Shown here: positions 13,446 through 14,865 of the stretch, one piece after another
How positions within the stretch are numbered: the stretch's first letter is position 1
How the letters are laid out: each line of letters starts with the position of its first letter
Origin: Acetobacteraceae bacterium
GTDB taxonomy: Bacteria; Pseudomonadota; Alphaproteobacteria; Acetobacterales; Acetobacteraceae
Length of the DNA stretch: 14,865 nt
Direction: 5' to 3'
Assembly: GCA_003164305.1 (NCBI GenBank)
Contig: PLSZ01000214.1
Coordinates: forward strand, 4,380 to 19,244
Notes under the pieces: model-generated
Told to the model about the DNA's origin: nothing
The model's database searches: none
The model's input: the letters and a program-made list of their open reading frames with translations, nothing else
Position numbers and translations under genes: made by a program

Positions 13446-13896
13446 ATGAACCAGCGACACGCGCGGAACGGCATTCATTTCATTTCTGCCCTGCCACGCG
13501 CGGGATGCGCCGTGTATTTCCGCGTCGAGGGGCTGAGCAAAGGCGGCCGGTTTCGCCTGGAACGCGCCGCGGGAGGCGGCTTACGGCCCGCACGCGGACC
13601 AGATGTTGCTAATTCGCTTCGAATGGCTGGCGGCGAACTGTCTGGGCACGCTGGCGGCGGTTTATGACGCCATCGGGGAGACGCTGTTCGCGTACGACCC
13701 CGGCCATATCGAGCCGGCGTACGACATGATCGAATTCGACGTGCGGCTGGGCAAGCCGAGGCTGCATGACATGCGCGGTTCCGTGCGGGCGGAGAAGCGG
13801 CCGACGATCCTGCCGCCCGATTTGTTCGCCGGGTTCGAAAAGGATGCGTTCTGGGAGGACCCGGCGCAGTTGCCCCCGGCGGTGCGGGTGGTGTGA
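13446..13896 (+). pseudogene. Sulfotransferase-family remnant (internal deletion plus frameshift)
   Basis: The ATG at 13446 begins MNQRHARNGIHFISALPRAG, and IHFISALPRAG is the sulfotransferase PAPS-binding start (FISGLPRSGST). It jumps at once to VYFRVEGLSKGG, which in intact relatives occurs in the second half, so roughly 100 or more residues are missing. At about 13535-13547 the frame shifts by +1. The new frame has a TGA at 13534-13536 and then reads AGFAWNAPREAAYGPHADQM, running on through LAAVYDAIGE, EFDVRLGKP, TILPPDLFAGFEKDAFWEDP and VRVV to a TGA at 13894-13896. This is a complete sulfotransferase-type C-terminus. Relatives are recalled from memory at about 260 residues. An ATG at 13603 opens a 97-residue frame, but it is only the surviving 3' part. 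A working enzyme is very unlikely. Confidence 0.8.
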
Positions 13897-13905
13897 AGGC
13901 GTGCG

Positions 13906-14249
13906 TCACCAGGCGACACATCGATGATCAGGCGACCTCGCTTTGTCGCCTGGCGGTACGCGCGTCCAGCCGCCGGCGCTGATCGTCGTGAAACTCGCCA
14001 CCCCACCGGACCACAGGGTCATCGAACCCTGGGCGTTCACGGTCGTATAGTCGGCCACGCCGCCGGAGGAGACGCCCTCCGAGCCGCCGCTGCTCACTGT
14101 CGTGCTGGTGGCGGAACCGCCGGAGAAGACATTCAGTTCGCCGCCGCCGCTTGCCGCGGCGGCAACGGCCTGGCCACCCGATAGTATGTTGAAGACCTGC
14201 CGCCCGAGACGGTTCCGCTGAATTGCCCGCTTGTGTTGATGGTCGTCAC
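13906..14249 (-). pseudogene. Fragment of an AIDA/autotransporter-type repeat protein, frameshifted
   Basis: Reading leftward from about 14199, the frame gives repeats of roughly 20 residues with the pattern hydrophobic-x-SGG-x-A-x-x-T-T-V: VFNILSGGQA, LNVFSGGSATSTTVSSGG, EGVSSGGVADYTTVNAQG and LWSGGVASFTTISAGG. This is the strand-loop-strand repeat of AIDA-like adhesin passengers. Upstream (14200-14249) the repeat-like VTTINTSGQFSGTVSGG lies in another frame, which implies a one-base loss near 14199-14206. Downstream the repeats break into unrelated sequence (TRVPPGDKARS) and a stop at 13906-13908. No beta-barrel translocator domain or start signal is present. It is best read as debris of a large surface protein. 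Confidence 0.7.
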
Positions 14250-14439
14250 CGCCGCCCTCCACCGCGCCTGTCGCCCATGTTGCGGTGGCACAGGCCGGCA
14301 TCGAGCACACGGTCAGCAGTTTGTCCGGCCTGCTTGGCGATGGCAAATTACTTTGCCGCGCGCGGAGATGCTCGCTGGCCGTGCCTCATCGTCCCGCGGT
14401 CGGAGGGGCGCCATCCGACAGCGGGCGATCGCTCGGACC

Positions 14440-14865
14440 CTAACCCTTCTTGCTGTCCTTGGCGGCCAGCTCCCGCCGCAGGTGCTCGATCTCCTGACGC
14501 AGCGCGGCGGTTTCGTCCTGCGGGGCGCCAGGGGGGGCGCCAGAGGGGCCTCCAGGCTCGGATCCCGGTTTGAAGGGTGTGAACATGGACCACGCGCGAT
14601 CGATCATCGCCATGTTCTGGCGGCCGATCTCCTCGATGTTGCCAAACGGGAACAACGACGACATCGAGCCGACGGTCTTGCGCATCGTCTCCTTCATCTG
14701 TTCCTGATGCTGGGTGAAGGCTTTCATCGCCTGGTCGAGGTAGCCGGGCACCACGCCCTGCATCGCGCCACCGTAAAATCCGATCAACTGGCGCAGGAAA
14801 TTGGTGGGCAGCAGATTGTGACCCTTGCCCTCCTCCTCGACGATGATCTGGGTCAGCACGCCGCG
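14440..14865 (-). CDS. phaR: Polyhydroxyalkanoate synthesis regulator PhaR, N-terminus beyond window
   Basis: The frame enters from the right edge as RGVLTQIIVEEEGKGHNLLP, then FLRQLIGFYGGAMQGVVPGY, then LDQAMKAFTQHQEQMKETMR. This is the unmistakable middle of PhaR: the end of its N-terminal DNA-binding region and the PHB-accumulation domain. The tail contains MSSLFPFGN, a Gly/Pro linker and a C-terminal coiled coil (ETAALRQEIEHLRRELAAK). PhaR represses phasin and PHA genes and is released by binding nascent polymer granules. The N-terminal 50 or so residues, including the RYanRRLYnT-type motif, lie outside the window. The GTG at 14857-14859 is internal, not a start. The stop is a TAG (14440-14442). 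PHA synthesis genes may lie to the right. Confidence 0.95.
   Translation of the reverse strand, partial: RGVLTQIIVEEEGKGHNLLPTNFLRQLIGFYGGAMQGVVPGYLDQAMKAFTQHQEQMKETMRKTVGSMSSLFPFGNIEEIGRQNMAMIDRAWSMFTPFKPGSEPGGPSGAPPGAPQDETAALRQEIEHLRRELAAKDSKKG

Noticed and set aside
13603..13896. Stand-alone 97-residue protein
   Set aside because: The frame continues upstream (AGFAWNAPREAAYGPHADQ) in agreement with sulfotransferases, so the ATG at 13603 is an internal Met of a broken gene.
14265..14370. Plus-strand stretch reading VAVAQAGIEHTVSSLSGLLG, possibly a second gene fragment
   Set aside because: It has protein-like codon bias over about 30 codons only, with no start and no family I can name. It is too short to call.

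Overview
The window looks like chromosomal DNA from a high-GC alphaproteobacterium. Rhodospirillales/Acetobacteraceae (Rhodopila- or Acidiphilium-like) is my best guess. That rests on strongly G/C-biased third codon positions, clear GGAG-type ribosome binding sites, a PhaR polyhydroxyalkanoate regulator, a PilZ-tipped chemoreceptor, and an RTX-like calcium-binding repeat protein of a type I associate with Acetobacteraceae. The family assignment is inference from recognised protein motifs, not from a search.

Layout, left to right. (1) 1-110, minus: the N-terminus of a membrane-anchored protein running off the left edge. (2) 512-868, minus: a small receiver-like protein lacking the usual phosphoacceptor. 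It is divergent, across a 512-bp region with palindromes and a strong hairpin, from (3) 1381-2610, plus: a predicted secreted outer-membrane-barrel protein whose N-terminal heme site reads CTACD rather than CxxCH. (4) 2526-3572, minus: an atypical SDR overlapping the end of gene 3 by 85 bp, divergent from (5) 3662-4549, plus: a LysR regulator. The short space between genes 4 and 5 carries two tidy inverted repeats. (6) 4761-4913 and 5064-5318, minus: two small hypothetical genes with excellent Shine-Dalgarno sequences, the first with an apparent frameshift near its end. (7) 5610-6842 and 6923-8203, minus: two tandem MFS transporters, probably co-transcribed. (8) 8204-8894: a gene-free stretch with several palindromes and direct repeats. 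(9) 8895-10178, plus: a glycine-rich calcium-binding-type repeat protein. (10) 10376-10515: a 140-bp inverted-repeat element built of 10-bp CACGGAT-like units, inside a pair of 14-bp direct repeats. (11) 10630-13125, minus: a two-gene operon encoding a secreted single-Cache protein and, 3 bp downstream, a chemoreceptor fused to a PilZ domain. (12) 13446-13896, plus: a sulfotransferase remnant with its middle deleted and its frame shifted. (13) About 13906-14249, minus: a frameshifted fragment of an AIDA/autotransporter-type repeat protein. (14) 14440 to the right edge, minus: phaR, lacking its N-terminus.

How the genes may work together. The Cache plus MCP-PilZ pair is the most coherent unit. 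I infer a chemoreceptor that may use a separate periplasmic ligand-sensing subunit and that also reads cyclic-di-GMP. The LysR/SDR pair is a standard divergent regulator-target arrangement. The two MFS genes probably form a carboxylate or sugar-acid uptake unit. The segment 13446-14250 is a gene graveyard between the chemoreceptor operon and phaR. I found no tRNA, rRNA, CRISPR array, intact insertion sequence or phage gene.
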